Assembly: GCA_041552055.1 (NCBI GenBank)
Contig: JBFELO010000151.1
Span: 1 to 10,872 of the forward strand
Source: JBFELO01 sp041552055
GTDB lineage: Bacteria > Acidobacteriota > Thermoanaerobaculia > Thermoanaerobaculales > Sulfomarinibacteraceae
Length of the DNA: 10,872 bases
Direction: 5' to 3'
The notes below the pieces were generated by a model, which did no database searches, was not told where the DNA came from, and saw only the letters and a list, made by a program, of their open reading frames with translations. The position numbers and the translations under genes are program-made. Of this stretch, positions 1 to 7,210 are shown one piece after another; within the stretch, counting starts at the first letter, position 1; each line of letters starts with the position of its first letter.

Positions 1-204
1 ATAACGAGCGCGATCACGTCGGCGATCGAGGCCGACGAGAGGCTCGCGATCGTCGACCTGCACGTGTGGGCGATCGGTCCGGGTTACCGCGCGGCGATCG
101 TCGCGGTCGAGACCTCGAAGCCGTGCACGGTCGACGAGGTCCAAGCGCTGCTGCCGGACGGGCTCGGCATCGCACACCTGACGGTCGAGATTCGCGAGCG
201 GTGA
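1..204 (+). CDS. Cation diffusion facilitator (CDF) family metal efflux transporter, C-terminal fragment
   Basis: Only the last 67 codons are present; the gene starts left of the window and ends with TGA. The fragment reads through without a break. It holds the segment DLHVWAIGPGYRAAIVAVET (residues 19-38 of the fragment) and ends in AHLTVEIRER. This pattern of an L-H-V-W strand, IGPG turn, AAIV strand and final H-x-TVE strand is typical of the cytoplasmic C-terminal domain of CDF exporters, closest in my memory to the DmeF-like branch with its DLHVWRIGPG motif. Family knowledge: these proteins sit in the inner membrane as dimers and export divalent metals (Zn, Co, Ni, Cd) against protons, and the C-terminal domain senses metal and controls dimer closure. 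The metal cannot be told from this piece because the membrane helices with the metal site lie outside. No terminator is obvious after the stop. The next gene has its own promoter, so it is probably a separate unit. Confidence 0.82.
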   Translation: MTSAITSAIEADERLAIVDLHVWAIGPGYRAAIVAVETSKPCTVDEVQALLPDGLGIAHLTVEIRER

Positions 205-297
205 GCCGGGGCCACCGTCACGTTTCCCACGCTTTCGGACCCGAGCCGGCGTCGAGCTCGACGGTTCACCGGGAGCTCGGGTCAACTGTCTGTTCTC

Positions 298-326
298 TTG
301 ACAGCGGAGCGGGTGATGTTTAGCAT
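298..326 (+). promoter_or_regulatory. Sigma70-type promoter of the subtilisin-like protease gene
   Basis: A perfect -35 box TTGACA (298-303) is followed by a 17-bp spacer and a -10 box TAGCAT (321-326, four of six consensus bases). This predicts a start of transcription near 333 and a leader of roughly 85 nt before the protease start codon. The spacing is ideal and this is the best promoter in the window. An inverted repeat CTGTC (286-290) / GACAG (300-304) overlaps the -35 box. An 8-bp direct repeat TCAACTGT occurs at 282-289 and again at 353-360, so a regulator may bind here. Regulation is inference; the boxes themselves are seen. Confidence 0.7.
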
Positions 327-405
327 GCGCAGCACAAGCGTGTCATCGAGGATCAACTGTTGTCGTGAAAGGTCACAAGTTTAAATGAGAATGCATTTCA
401 TTACG

Positions 406-413
406 TAAGGAGG
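406..413 (+). promoter_or_regulatory. Strong ribosome binding site TAAGGAGG for the protease gene
   Basis: TAAGGAGG lies five bases before the ATG at 419 and matches the anti-Shine-Dalgarno sequence almost fully. It fixes the start of the protease gene. An AT-rich hairpin (384-402, six pairs with one bulged G and a 6-nt loop) ends just before it. The TAA of a possible 7-codon leader reading frame (385-408) overlaps its first bases. Confidence 0.85.
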
Positions 414-418
414 TAGTC

Positions 419-2929
419 ATGAGAAAGCGTGTGTTTCTGCGGAAGTTGTACGTGGTGGTCGCCGTCGGGGTCATCCTCGGCGCGGCGGTCGGGGCCCAAG
501 CCCAGACCCCGCTGACCCCGCTCGATCCTGTCCCGGCCGCCGAGCCGGGCGCGATGGTCGACGAGACCCCCGCGCTCTGGTTCGTCGAGCTCAAGAGCCC
601 GCCGGCGGTCGAGGGGACGAGCCCCAGGCTGCTGGCAAAGGAGAAGAAGGACTTCCGATCCGCGGCCAGGGCTGCCGGACTGCAGTTCACCGAGCGCTAC
701 GCGTTCGACACCCTGTTCAACGGCCTGTCGATCGCGATCGACCCCGCGGACCTGGGCAGGCTGGCCCGCATCCCCGGTGTGACGGCGATCTATCCGGTCG
801 TGGAGGTCGACGCTCCGGAGCAGCCGATCTCGGGCGCCACGCCCGAGCTGGTCACGGCCATCCAGATGACAGGCGCCGACATCGCGCAGTCGGACCTGGG
901 TTTCACCGGTGCGGGGATCAAGGTGGCGGTGATGGACACCGGCATCGACTACGACCACCCCGATCTGGGCGGCTGCTTCGGCCCGGGCTGCCGCGTGGCG
1001 TACGGCTACGACCTCGTCGGCGACGCGTACACCGGTCCCTCCGGCCCGGATCCGGTGCCGGACGATGACCCGGACGACTGCGGCGGCCACGGCACCCACG
1101 TGGCCGGCATCGTCGGCGCCAACGGCACGGTCGTCGGTGTCGCTCCCGAGGTGACCTTCGGTGCGTACCGGGTCTTCGGCTGCAGCGGATCCACCAGCGC
1201 CGACATCATGATCGCCGCCATGGAGAGGGCCCTCGCCGACGACATGGACATTCTCAACATGAGCATCGGCTCGGCGTTCCAGTGGCCGCAGTACCCGACG
1301 GCCGCCGCCTCCGATCGCCTGGTGAACGCCGGCATGGTGGTGGTGGCCTCGATCGGCAACAGCGGAGCGAGCGGGGTGTACTCGGCCGGTGCGCCCGGCG
1401 TCGGCAAGAAGACCATCGGCACCGCGTCGTTCGACAACGTCGGAATCATCTACCCCGTGTTCGAGGTCGACGGCACCGACATCGGCTACAACCCGATGAC
1501 CCACTCCGGTCCGGTGCCGACCTCGGGCACCGAGGAGATCGTCTACGTCGGCCGGGCGTGCAACGCGGACCTGCCGTTGCTGGCGGACCCGACCGGCAAG
1601 GTCGCGTTGATCAATCGCGGCGCCTGTTCCTTCAACGAGAAGGCGACCAACGCCATCAACGCCGGCGCGATCGCGGTCGTGATCCACAACAGCTCGCCCG
1701 GCAACTTCAACGGGACGCTCGGGACGCCCATCGACGGCATCACCCCGGTCGTCAGTATTTCGCTGGATGACGGCATGTTCATCCGGAGCTTGCCCGCCCC
1801 GGTCTCCATGACGTGGACAGACCGGCAGGGCTCCTTCCCCAATCCCACCGGTGGGCTCATCGCGTCGTCCAGCTCGTATGGGCTCGCCCCTGACCTGAGC
1901 GTCAAGCCGGACATCGGCGCTCCCGGTGGCGGCATCTACTCGACCTACCCGCTCGAGCTCGGTGGGTACGCCACCCTGGGCGGCACCTCGATGGCGTCGC
2001 CGCACGTGGCCGGCGCCGCCGCGCTACTGCTGCAGTCCAACCCGCGCATTCCCTCGCAGGTGGTGCGTGACATCCTGCAGAACAGCGCGGATCCGGCGCC
2101 CTGGTGGGGCAACCCGGGCCTCGGTTTCCTGGACAACGTCCACCGGCAGGGCGCCGGCATGGTCGACATCGACGACGCCATCCTGGCGACCACCAAGGTG
2201 ACCCCCGGCAAGATCGCCGCCGGCGAGGGCGAGGCCGGTCCGTACGCCCAGATGCTGACGATCGAGAACAACGGCGACATGGACGTGACCTACGACCTGG
2301 CGTACGTCAACGCCCTGTCGACCGGCGGGGTCATCGCGCCCAGCTTCTTCTTGTCGAACGCCTCGGTGGAGTTCGACTCCCCCAGCGTGACGGTCTTCGC
2401 CGGGGGCGAGGCCCACGTGACGGCGACGATCTACCCCGCCACGGGTCCGACCTTCGGCCAGTACGGCGGCTACATCGTCCTGACACCCCAGGACGGTGGG
2501 CAGGTCTACCGCGTGCCGTTCGCCGGGTTCGTCGGTGATTACCAGGGCATCGAGGTCCTGGCGAACGCCTTCGGCCTGCCGTGGTTGATCGGCGGCCCCA
2601 CGTTCACGATGGTCGGCGGTGACATTCCCGAGTTCTGGATACACTTCGAGCACCAGGCCCGCAGAGTGAGGATGGAGGTGTTCGACGCGAACACGGGCAG
2701 GGCGTGGCACCGCGCGTACGATCTCGAGTACTTCGGACGAAACAGCACGACCTCGTCCATCTTCTCGTTCCCGTTTGACGGGACGACCTTTGCCGGCAAG
2801 AAGACCTACACCGTGCCCAGCGGTGATTACGTGGTGGTGCTTTCGGTGTTGAAGGCGCTCGGGGACGACGACAACCCCGACCACTGGGAGACCTGGACAT
2901 CGCCGGTGTTCACCATCGATCGCCCGTAA
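419..2929 (+). CDS. Secreted subtilisin-like serine protease (S8 family, Vpr-like, with PA domain)
   Basis: This 836-residue protein is a secreted endoprotease of peptidase family S8. Residues 1-29 form a signal peptide (RKR start, hydrophobic core, AQA cleavage site). Residues about 52-132 look like an I9-type propeptide that blocks the enzyme until it is cut off. The catalytic domain spans about 163-590. D173 sits in VAVMDTGID, H224 in GGHGTHVAG, the oxyanion N314 in ASIGNSG, and S524 in GGTSMASPHVAG, so the full triad is present. A protease-associated (PA) domain is inserted at about 345-465, with C381 and C403 as a likely disulfide pair. The acidic loop DPVPDDDPDD before the His motif is a plausible calcium site and resembles Vpr-like enzymes. 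Residues about 600-705 look like an Fn3-type beta-sandwich. I do not recognise the last 125 residues (about 710-836), which also look beta-rich. I see no cell-wall or sorting anchor, so it is probably released or periplasmic. It has its own promoter, ribosome site and terminator, so it is a single-gene unit. The substrate is unknown. Confidence 0.93.
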   Translation: MRKRVFLRKLYVVVAVGVILGAAVGAQAQTPLTPLDPVPAAEPGAMVDETPALWFVELKSPPAVEGTSPRLLAKEKKDFRSAARAAGLQFTERYAFDTLFNGLSIAIDPADLGRLARIPGVTAIYPVVEVDAPEQPISGATPELVTAIQMTGADIAQSDLGFTGAGIKVAVMDTGIDYDHPDLGGCFGPGCRVAYGYDLVGDAYTGPSGPDPVPDDDPDDCGGHGTHVAGIVGANGTVVGVAPEVTFGAYRVFGCSGSTSADIMIAAMERALADDMDILNMSIGSAFQWPQYPTAAASDRLVNAGMVVVASIGNSGASGVYSAGAPGVGKKTIGTASFDNVGIIYPVFEVDGTDIGYNPMTHSGPVPTSGTEEIVYVGRACNADLPLLADPTGKVALINRGACSFNEKATNAINAGAIAVVIHNSSPGNFNGTLGTPIDGITPVVSISLDDGMFIRSLPAPVSMTWTDRQGSFPNPTGGLIASSSSYGLAPDLSVKPDIGAPGGGIYSTYPLELGGYATLGGTSMASPHVAGAAALLLQSNPRIPSQVVRDILQNSADPAPWWGNPGLGFLDNVHRQGAGMVDIDDAILATTKVTPGKIAAGEGEAGPYAQMLTIENNGDMDVTYDLAYVNALSTGGVIAPSFFLSNASVEFDSPSVTVFAGGEAHVTATIYPATGPTFGQYGGYIVLTPQDGGQVYRVPFAGFVGDYQGIEVLANAFGLPWLIGGPTFTMVGGDIPEFWIHFEHQARRVRMEVFDANTGRAWHRAYDLEYFGRNSTTSSIFSFPFDGTTFAGKKTYTVPSGDYVVVLSVLKALGDDDNPDHWETWTSPVFTIDRP

Positions 2930-2952
2930 CCTATACTTTCGAAAGACTTTCG

Positions 2953-2983
2953 GGGCCGCCTCGGCGCGAGGCGGCCCTTTTTT
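2953..2983 (+). terminator. Rho-independent terminator of the protease gene
   Basis: An 11-bp perfect GC-rich stem (GGGCCGCCTCG at 2953-2963 pairing with CGAGGCGGCCC at 2967-2977) closes a 3-nt loop and is followed by six T residues (2978-2983). It starts 24 bases after the protease stop codon. The minus-strand terminator of the converging propeller gene lies directly beyond it. Confidence 0.93.
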
Positions 2984-3006
2984 GTCCATCGACTTCGTGT
3001 GGCAAT

Positions 3007-3033
3007 AAAAAGGACCGACGGCGATCGCGTCGG
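3007..3033 (-). terminator. Probable terminator of the beta-propeller gene
   Basis: Read on the minus strand, a 6-bp stem (CCGACG / CGTCGG, 3033-3028 with 3020-3015, 7-nt loop) is followed after three bases by TTTTT (3011-3007). It lies about 15 bases after the propeller stop codon at 3048. The stem is shorter than that of the protease terminator, so it is probably weaker. The two terminators sit back to back between converging genes. Confidence 0.6.
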
Positions 3034-3047
3034 CTGCACATGCGGGT

Positions 3048-4523
3048 TCAGGGGACCCGCGCCGCGGGCGTCACCGTCTCGCCGCTGACGAACTCGAGGC
3101 CGCTCACCGCGCCGCCCTCGTCGCGGACGAAGCGGACCCGGAGCTCGTACTCCTTCATGAAGAACTCGGTGGGGGATGACGGGTAGATCGCGAGCGTCTG
3201 CATGCCGGTGTCGATCACCAGGTGGTCGTCCTCGACGGTGACGGCGTACGCGCTGCCGTCCTCCTCGCGGTAGGTGCCGGTGAGCTGCTCCAGGATCTCC
3301 GGCTCGAGCCGCACGGCCCGCGGTTCGGCCGCCGGATCGTAGGCCTTCCCCTCGAAGGCGTACAGGCAGCTGTCGTCGCTGCCCACATAGAGCACACCGT
3401 CCGCGAGCACCGGCGAGGACATGATCGCGGACTCGGCCATGTTGGACGCCTTGCGGCTGCCGTCGCCGACGTCGAGCCCGATCAGATCGCCGTTCCAGGT
3501 GCCGAAGTACACCAGCCCGCCGGCGACCGCGGGGGACGAGAAGACCCGGGAGCCGGTCTCGAACCGCCACCTCTCCTCGCCGGTCTTCGCGTCCACGGCG
3601 TGGACGAACTCGCCGTCGGAGCTGCCGGCGAAGACCAGGCCGTCGTGCACCGCCGGCGACGTGATCACCCACGAGCCCTCGTGGTCGGCTCGCCAGCGCT
3701 GCGCCCCGGATCCGGCGTCCACCGCGTACAGAAAGCCGTCGCGCGCCCCCACGTAGACGACGCCGTCCGCGACCGCCGGCGACGACTGGACCTCGCCGCG
3801 CGGGAAGTACGGGTTGCCCTCGGTGTCGAACACCCAGCGCTGCTCGCCGGTCGCCAGCTCGAGCGAGTGCAGCGTACCGTCCATGCTGCCCACGTACACC
3901 GCGTCGCCGGCGACCGCGGGGGTCGAGCGGATGGCACCTCCGAGGTCGTGCTTCCAACGGATCATGCCGCTCTCAGCGTCGACCGAATACACGTTGCCGT
4001 CGGCGCCGCCGAACAGGACGGTGCCGTCGTGCACCACCGGTGAGGACAGGTAGAAGTCCCAGGTGCGGGGGTCACCGGGCCGCTGCTCGTAGGGCAGCGG
4101 ATCACCAATGGTGAATGTCCAGAGGAGTTTTCCCGTGTCGAGTCGCAGAGCGACAAGGTTGCCTTCGCCGCCGACCACGAACACCCGGCCGTCCGCCGCC
4201 GCCGGCGACGAGGTCACCGGCCCCCCGCAGTCATGGGTCCAGCGCACGCTGCCGCTCTCACGATCGACCGCGTACAGCGTGCCGTCCTCGCTGCCCACGA
4301 GTACCAGGTTTCCCGCCACCAGCGGGGTCGAGCGTACCTTGCCGCCGGTCTCGACCCGCCACTTCAGGGTCAGAGACTTGACCCCGTGTTCGGCGTAGAA
4401 TCCCGTGTGGGCGGGATCGCCGCGAAACATGCCGGAGGCGTCGGTACCGGTCGCAGAGGATGCGACCGGTGGCGTGAACAGGACGAGAACAGACATCGCG
4501 ATGCAGGACGATTTGATGATCAA
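3048..4523 (-). CDS. Secreted PQQ-type beta-propeller repeat protein with C-terminal DUF3471-like domain
   Basis: This 491-residue protein has a signal peptide (about 1-24: one lysine, then a hydrophobic core, then PVASSA). A run of blades follows, with the pattern SSPAV-x-DG-x-VYVGS-x-DG-x-LYAVDA-x-TG-x-x-W. Copies begin near residues 65, 105, 160, 199, 247, 288, 328 and 368, about eight in all, as in PQQ-dependent-dehydrogenase-type or BamB-like propellers. I see no lipobox cysteine and no dehydrogenase active-site pattern, so PQQ itself need not be bound and the role is more likely structural or in binding. Residues about 408-491 (LEQLTGTYREEDG onward) differ and resemble the DUF3471-like domain often found behind beta-lactamase-type proteins; that assignment is by memory and less sure. 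The start is TTG at 4523, chosen because GGAGGG lies six bases before it; the first ATG, at codon 10, would cut the signal peptide short. It is divergent from the glycosyltransferase and converges on the protease. BamB is unlikely, since no outer-membrane assembly genes are near and the extra domain is foreign to BamB. Confidence 0.85.
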   Translation of the reverse strand: MIIKSSCIAMSVLVLFTPPVASSATGTDASGMFRGDPAHTGFYAEHGVKSLTLKWRVETGGKVRSTPLVAGNLVLVGSEDGTLYAVDRESGSVRWTHDCGGPVTSSPAAADGRVFVVGGEGNLVALRLDTGKLLWTFTIGDPLPYEQRPGDPRTWDFYLSSPVVHDGTVLFGGADGNVYSVDAESGMIRWKHDLGGAIRSTPAVAGDAVYVGSMDGTLHSLELATGEQRWVFDTEGNPYFPRGEVQSSPAVADGVVYVGARDGFLYAVDAGSGAQRWRADHEGSWVITSPAVHDGLVFAGSSDGEFVHAVDAKTGEERWRFETGSRVFSSPAVAGGLVYFGTWNGDLIGLDVGDGSRKASNMAESAIMSSPVLADGVLYVGSDDSCLYAFEGKAYDPAAEPRAVRLEPEILEQLTGTYREEDGSAYAVTVEDDHLVIDTGMQTLAIYPSSPTEFFMKEYELRVRFVRDEGGAVSGLEFVSGETVTPAARVP

Positions 4524-4529
4524 TGTGGG

Positions 4530-4535
4530 CCCTCC
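4530..4535 (-). promoter_or_regulatory. Ribosome binding site GGAGGG that supports a TTG start
   Basis: On the minus strand GGAGGG lies six bases before the TTG at 4523-4521. No ATG or GTG lies at a suitable distance in that frame, so this site decides the unusual TTG start of the propeller gene and gives a complete signal peptide. Confidence 0.7.
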
Positions 4536-4587
4536 ACTTGCGGGTCGTACGGTCGCTCAACGGGAAGGTTTTCAGATCTCGAGCTGT

Positions 4588-4603
4588 CCGACGTGATCGT
4601 CGG
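4588..4603. promoter_or_regulatory. Inverted repeat in the divergent gap between propeller and glycosyltransferase genes
   Basis: CCGACG-TGAT-CGTCGG is a perfect 6-bp inverted repeat with a 4-bp centre. It lies about 64 bp from the propeller start and 52 bp from the glycosyltransferase start, a fitting place for a shared operator. The gap (4524-4655) must carry both promoters, but I could find no convincing pair of -35 and -10 boxes. TACACT at 4624-4629 is a possible -10 for the plus strand with no good -35. The operator role is inference. Confidence 0.35.
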
Positions 4604-4655
4604 CCGGTCGGTCCTTGCGCCCGTACACTGTTTCGAACGCCCAACGGGAGAATCG

Positions 4656-6230
4656 ATGAACCAGGCCGAGGCGAGATCACCCTGCGAACGGGAACCCGCA
4701 GCCGAGTTGCCGCCGCTCGACCGTGTGACGCTCGCCATCCTGGTCGCCGCCAAGCTGCTGGTTCACATCCCGGGTCTGACGCGCTACGGCTACTTCCGCG
4801 ACGAGCTCTACTTTCTCGATCTCGCTCGACACCTCGACTGGGGCTACGTGGACTGCGCGCCGCTGGTCGCGGTGTACGCCAAGGTTGGCCTGTTGCTCGG
4901 GGGCTCGCTGCCGGCCCTGCGCGTGCTGCCGATGCTGGCGGGCGCCGCCCTGGTGGCGCTCACCATGGTGATGGCGCGCGAGCTCGGTGGCGGTCGCTTC
5001 GCCCAGGCCCTGGCAGGCCTGTGTGTCTTGGCGGTGCCCATATGTCTGGTGATCGACGGCCTGCTGTCGATGAACGCCTTCGAGCCGCTGTTCTGGATGG
5101 GCTGCGCGTGGATCGTGATGCGGATCGTGCGCAGCGGCGACTCCCGGCAGTGGCTGTGGTTCGGGGTGCTCGCCGGACTCGGGCTGCAGAACAAGCACTC
5201 GACGGTGTTCTTCGGCGTCGCCGTGCTGGTCGGCCTGGTGTTCTCCTCGCTGAGGCGCGAGCTCGGCAGGCGCTGGATCTGGCTCGGCGCGGGGCTGGCG
5301 CTGCTGATCTTCCTGCCCAACCTCCTGTGGCAGGCGGCGCACGACTTTTCGACCCTGGAGGATCTCAGCAACGTCCGCCGCATGGGCAAAAACGTGGTCC
5401 TGTCGCCGGCCGACTTCGTGACCCAGCAGGTGCTGATCATGCACCCGGCGCTGCTGCCGGTGTGGCTCGGCGGCCTCACCAGCCTGCTCCTTGGCCGCCT
5501 GCGGCAGTTTCGAACGCTCGGGTGGACCTACCTGGCGCTGCTCGCGATCATGATCGCCCTGAAAGCCAAGAACTACTACCTGGTGCCGATCTACCCGATG
5601 CTGTTCGCGGCCGGCGGCGTCACGGCGGAGGGTTGGCTCGACCGCGTGCGGTTGACCCGCGGACGGCTGTGGCCGAGGACCGCGGCGCTCGCCTGGGTCG
5701 CGCTCGCCGGCGCGGTGTTGGCCCCGATGTTTCTGCCGATCCTGTCCCCCGAACGCTTCCTCGCATACCAGGAGGCACTCGGTTTCGCCCCTCCCAAGAC
5801 CGAGGTCGCCCACGTGGGTCCGCTGCCGCAATACTTCGGCGACCAGTTCGGCTGGCCGGAGCTGGTGCAGGATGTAGCGGACATCTACTGGTCGCTGCCG
5901 CCGGAGGAACGAGCCCAGACCGGTATCTTCGCGTCAAACTACGGCGAGGCCGGCGCGATCAACCTGTTCGGCCAGGCGCTCGGCCTGCCGCCGGCCATCA
6001 GCGCGCACCAGAACCACTGGTTCTGGGGACCACCCGGCGCCGAGCTGGACACGTTGATCTGGCTGCAGTGGCCGCGAGAGTCTCTCGAGGAGATATGCGG
6101 CGAGGTCGAACAGGCCGGAGAGCACTATTACGAGTGGGGCATGGCCGAGGAAAACCGTCCGATCTTCATCTGTCGCGATCCGACCGTGACCATGGCCGAG
6201 GCGTGGCCCGACCTCAAGGTCTGGAACTGA
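4656..6230 (+). CDS. Membrane glycosyltransferase, GT39/PMT-like (ArnT-type fold)
   Basis: This 524-residue multi-pass membrane protein has the pattern of the glycosyltransferase 39 (PMT_2) families, which move a sugar from a lipid-phosphate carrier to an acceptor on the outer face of the inner membrane. The first outside loop carries YGYFRDELYF (44-53), whose D49-E50 pair fits the catalytic acidic residues of this fold, followed by WGYVDCAPL (62-70). Hydrophobic segments are visible at about 23-40, 88-105, 115-135, 142-158, 166-176, 184-197, 207-224, 258-280, 289-301, 307-322 and 342-362. NKHSTVFF (179-186) and KAKNYYLVPIYPMLFAAG (303-320) are typical conserved stretches. The soluble C-terminal part (about 365-524) probably faces the periplasm. 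The start is the ATG at 4656 with GGGAG five bases before it. The frame stays open upstream to 4233, but that stretch runs antisense through the propeller gene and lacks family sequence. Sugar and acceptor are unknown: lipid A, surface glycans or protein are all possible. Confidence 0.88.
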   Translation: MNQAEARSPCEREPAAELPPLDRVTLAILVAAKLLVHIPGLTRYGYFRDELYFLDLARHLDWGYVDCAPLVAVYAKVGLLLGGSLPALRVLPMLAGAALVALTMVMARELGGGRFAQALAGLCVLAVPICLVIDGLLSMNAFEPLFWMGCAWIVMRIVRSGDSRQWLWFGVLAGLGLQNKHSTVFFGVAVLVGLVFSSLRRELGRRWIWLGAGLALLIFLPNLLWQAAHDFSTLEDLSNVRRMGKNVVLSPADFVTQQVLIMHPALLPVWLGGLTSLLLGRLRQFRTLGWTYLALLAIMIALKAKNYYLVPIYPMLFAAGGVTAEGWLDRVRLTRGRLWPRTAALAWVALAGAVLAPMFLPILSPERFLAYQEALGFAPPKTEVAHVGPLPQYFGDQFGWPELVQDVADIYWSLPPEERAQTGIFASNYGEAGAINLFGQALGLPPAISAHQNHWFWGPPGAELDTLIWLQWPRESLEEICGEVEQAGEHYYEWGMAEENRPIFICRDPTVTMAEAWPDLKVWN

Positions 6231-6264
6231 GCGGGCCGGCGCGCCCGACCCATTCCCGGGGGTT

Positions 6265-6296
6265 TTGTTAAGCGGGTCACTTCGATAGGGTATGAT
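6265..6296 (+). promoter_or_regulatory. Possible promoter of the secreted LamG-like protein gene
   Basis: A good -10 box TATGAT (6291-6296, five of six consensus bases) lies 32 bp before the ATG at 6329. The best -35 candidate is TTGTTA (6265-6270), but the 20-bp spacer is too long; with a 17-bp spacer the hexamer TTAAGC is poor. The -10 is supported by an AT-rich patch in GC-rich surroundings; the -35 is uncertain. Confidence 0.4.
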
Positions 6297-6328
6297 ATTT
6301 CGTACGATAGCGGAAAGGCAGGTCACCC

Positions 6329-7177
6329 ATGAGGTCACAGCATCTCGGACCGTCGCCATGCCGAAGCCGCACGATCGGCCGGCGTGTCGTTGGATATTGC
6401 TTCGGCGCAACGATCCTGGTCTTGCTGGCGATTGCCTCGTCCGCATCGGCCGGCAGCCTGGCGGTGACCACGGGCGCGAAGTACAACGGCGTCTACGGCC
6501 TCGAGGTGACCGTGGGATCGAGCTGCGTCGCGGCCACGGACCTCGTTCTCGAACTTGATACCGTCACCGGCGTCGAGGCGTTCGAGGGGTGCAATTCGAT
6601 CACAGCCGGCAACGACTTCGTGGTCGCCGGGACCGGCGACGCGACCTTCACCGCGGGCAGCTGGATCGCGCTCGAAAGCGGCTTCTCGATCGAGACGGGC
6701 GGGTCCTTCACCGCGGCGATCGACGCCTCGTTGACCCCGTTCGCCTGGGTGCAGGACGACTCTCCGGCCTCGGAGACCAGCTACAACGCCCAGTTCTGGG
6801 TCAATCTGGATCTGTTCACCCTCGGTGGTGGGGACGAGCTGGACCACTTCGTGGCCTACGGCGGCGGTGCCGTCGAGGAGTTCGTGCTCGTCATCACGAG
6901 TGGCAAGTCGCTGGTGCTCGATGTTCGCACCGACGCCGGATCCTACACGTCGACCTCACCGGTCGCGACCCTCTCGGGATGGAACAAGGTCGACATCAGC
7001 TGGACAGCCGCCTCGGGTGCCACGGTGTCGCTCATGGTGAACGACGGAACTCCTGCCCAGGTGGTTGCCAACACCGCGACGCGTCGCATCGGCTCGGTGC
7101 GGTGGGGTGCGGTGGGTGGAACCGTGGCAACGAGCTCGGGCACCATTCATCAGGACGACTTCACCTCCTGGCGTTGA
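6329..7177 (+). CDS. Secreted hypothetical protein: stacked-beta domain plus LamG-like C-terminal domain
   Basis: This 282-residue protein has a long basic n-region (five arginines in the first 19 residues) and a hydrophobic core at about 20-37, ending SSASAG, so it is exported. Residues about 70-131 hold the pattern LVLELDTVTGVEAFEGCNSI, then ITAGNDFVV, ATFTAGSWIALESGF and GGSFTAAID. This resembles the short stacked-beta (3-coathanger) modules seen in surface proteins, here an assignment by memory. Residues about 150-282 look like a concanavalin/LamG-like sandwich of a type common in GC-rich secretomes, with WNKVDISW (218-225), VSLMVNDG and TRRIGSVRWGAVGG (251-264), and the ending DDFTSWR. 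No enzyme motif is visible. A carbohydrate-binding or surface-packing role is possible but unproven. A weak ribosome site (GGAAAGG, 6312-6318) lies upstream. The next gene follows 43 bp later or less on the same strand without a terminator, so the two are probably co-transcribed. Confidence 0.75.
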   Translation: MRSQHLGPSPCRSRTIGRRVVGYCFGATILVLLAIASSASAGSLAVTTGAKYNGVYGLEVTVGSSCVAATDLVLELDTVTGVEAFEGCNSITAGNDFVVAGTGDATFTAGSWIALESGFSIETGGSFTAAIDASLTPFAWVQDDSPASETSYNAQFWVNLDLFTLGGGDELDHFVAYGGGAVEEFVLVITSGKSLVLDVRTDAGSYTSTSPVATLSGWNKVDISWTAASGATVSLMVNDGTPAQVVANTATRRIGSVRWGAVGGTVATSSGTIHQDDFTSWR

Positions 7178-7210
7178 GCCGAAAGTGGCGGGGCGCGTGC
7201 GCGTGCGACC

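Noticed and set aside
401..2005. A 534-codon open frame antisense to the protease gene
   Set aside because: It is rich in R, G, D and V with no family pattern or signal, as expected opposite a GC-rich gene. The plus-strand frame has the full S8 catalytic motifs.
3222..4043. A plus-strand open frame opposite the propeller gene
   Set aside because: It is a compositional shadow of repeated blades; the regular VGVHRV-like pattern only mirrors the SPAVADG repeats on the other strand.
3048..4523. Propeller gene as outer-membrane assembly factor bamB
   Set aside because: There is no lipobox cysteine, no neighbouring der or hisS genes, and the C-terminal domain is foreign to BamB.
4233..4655. Upstream extension of the glycosyltransferase frame
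   Set aside because: It lies antisense to the propeller gene, has no family similarity, and the ATG at 4656 has its own ribosome site and a normal family N-terminus.
6232..6247. Hairpin CGGGC-N6-GCCCG after the glycosyltransferase as a terminator
   Set aside because: The stem is only five pairs and the nearest T run (6263-6266) is 15 bases away, so it is not a convincing intrinsic terminator.
4523..6271. A 582-codon open frame overlapping the glycosyltransferase in another frame
   Set aside because: The protein is almost all R, A, G and P with no hydrophobic segments. The overlapping frame has clear GT39-type motifs and membrane helices.
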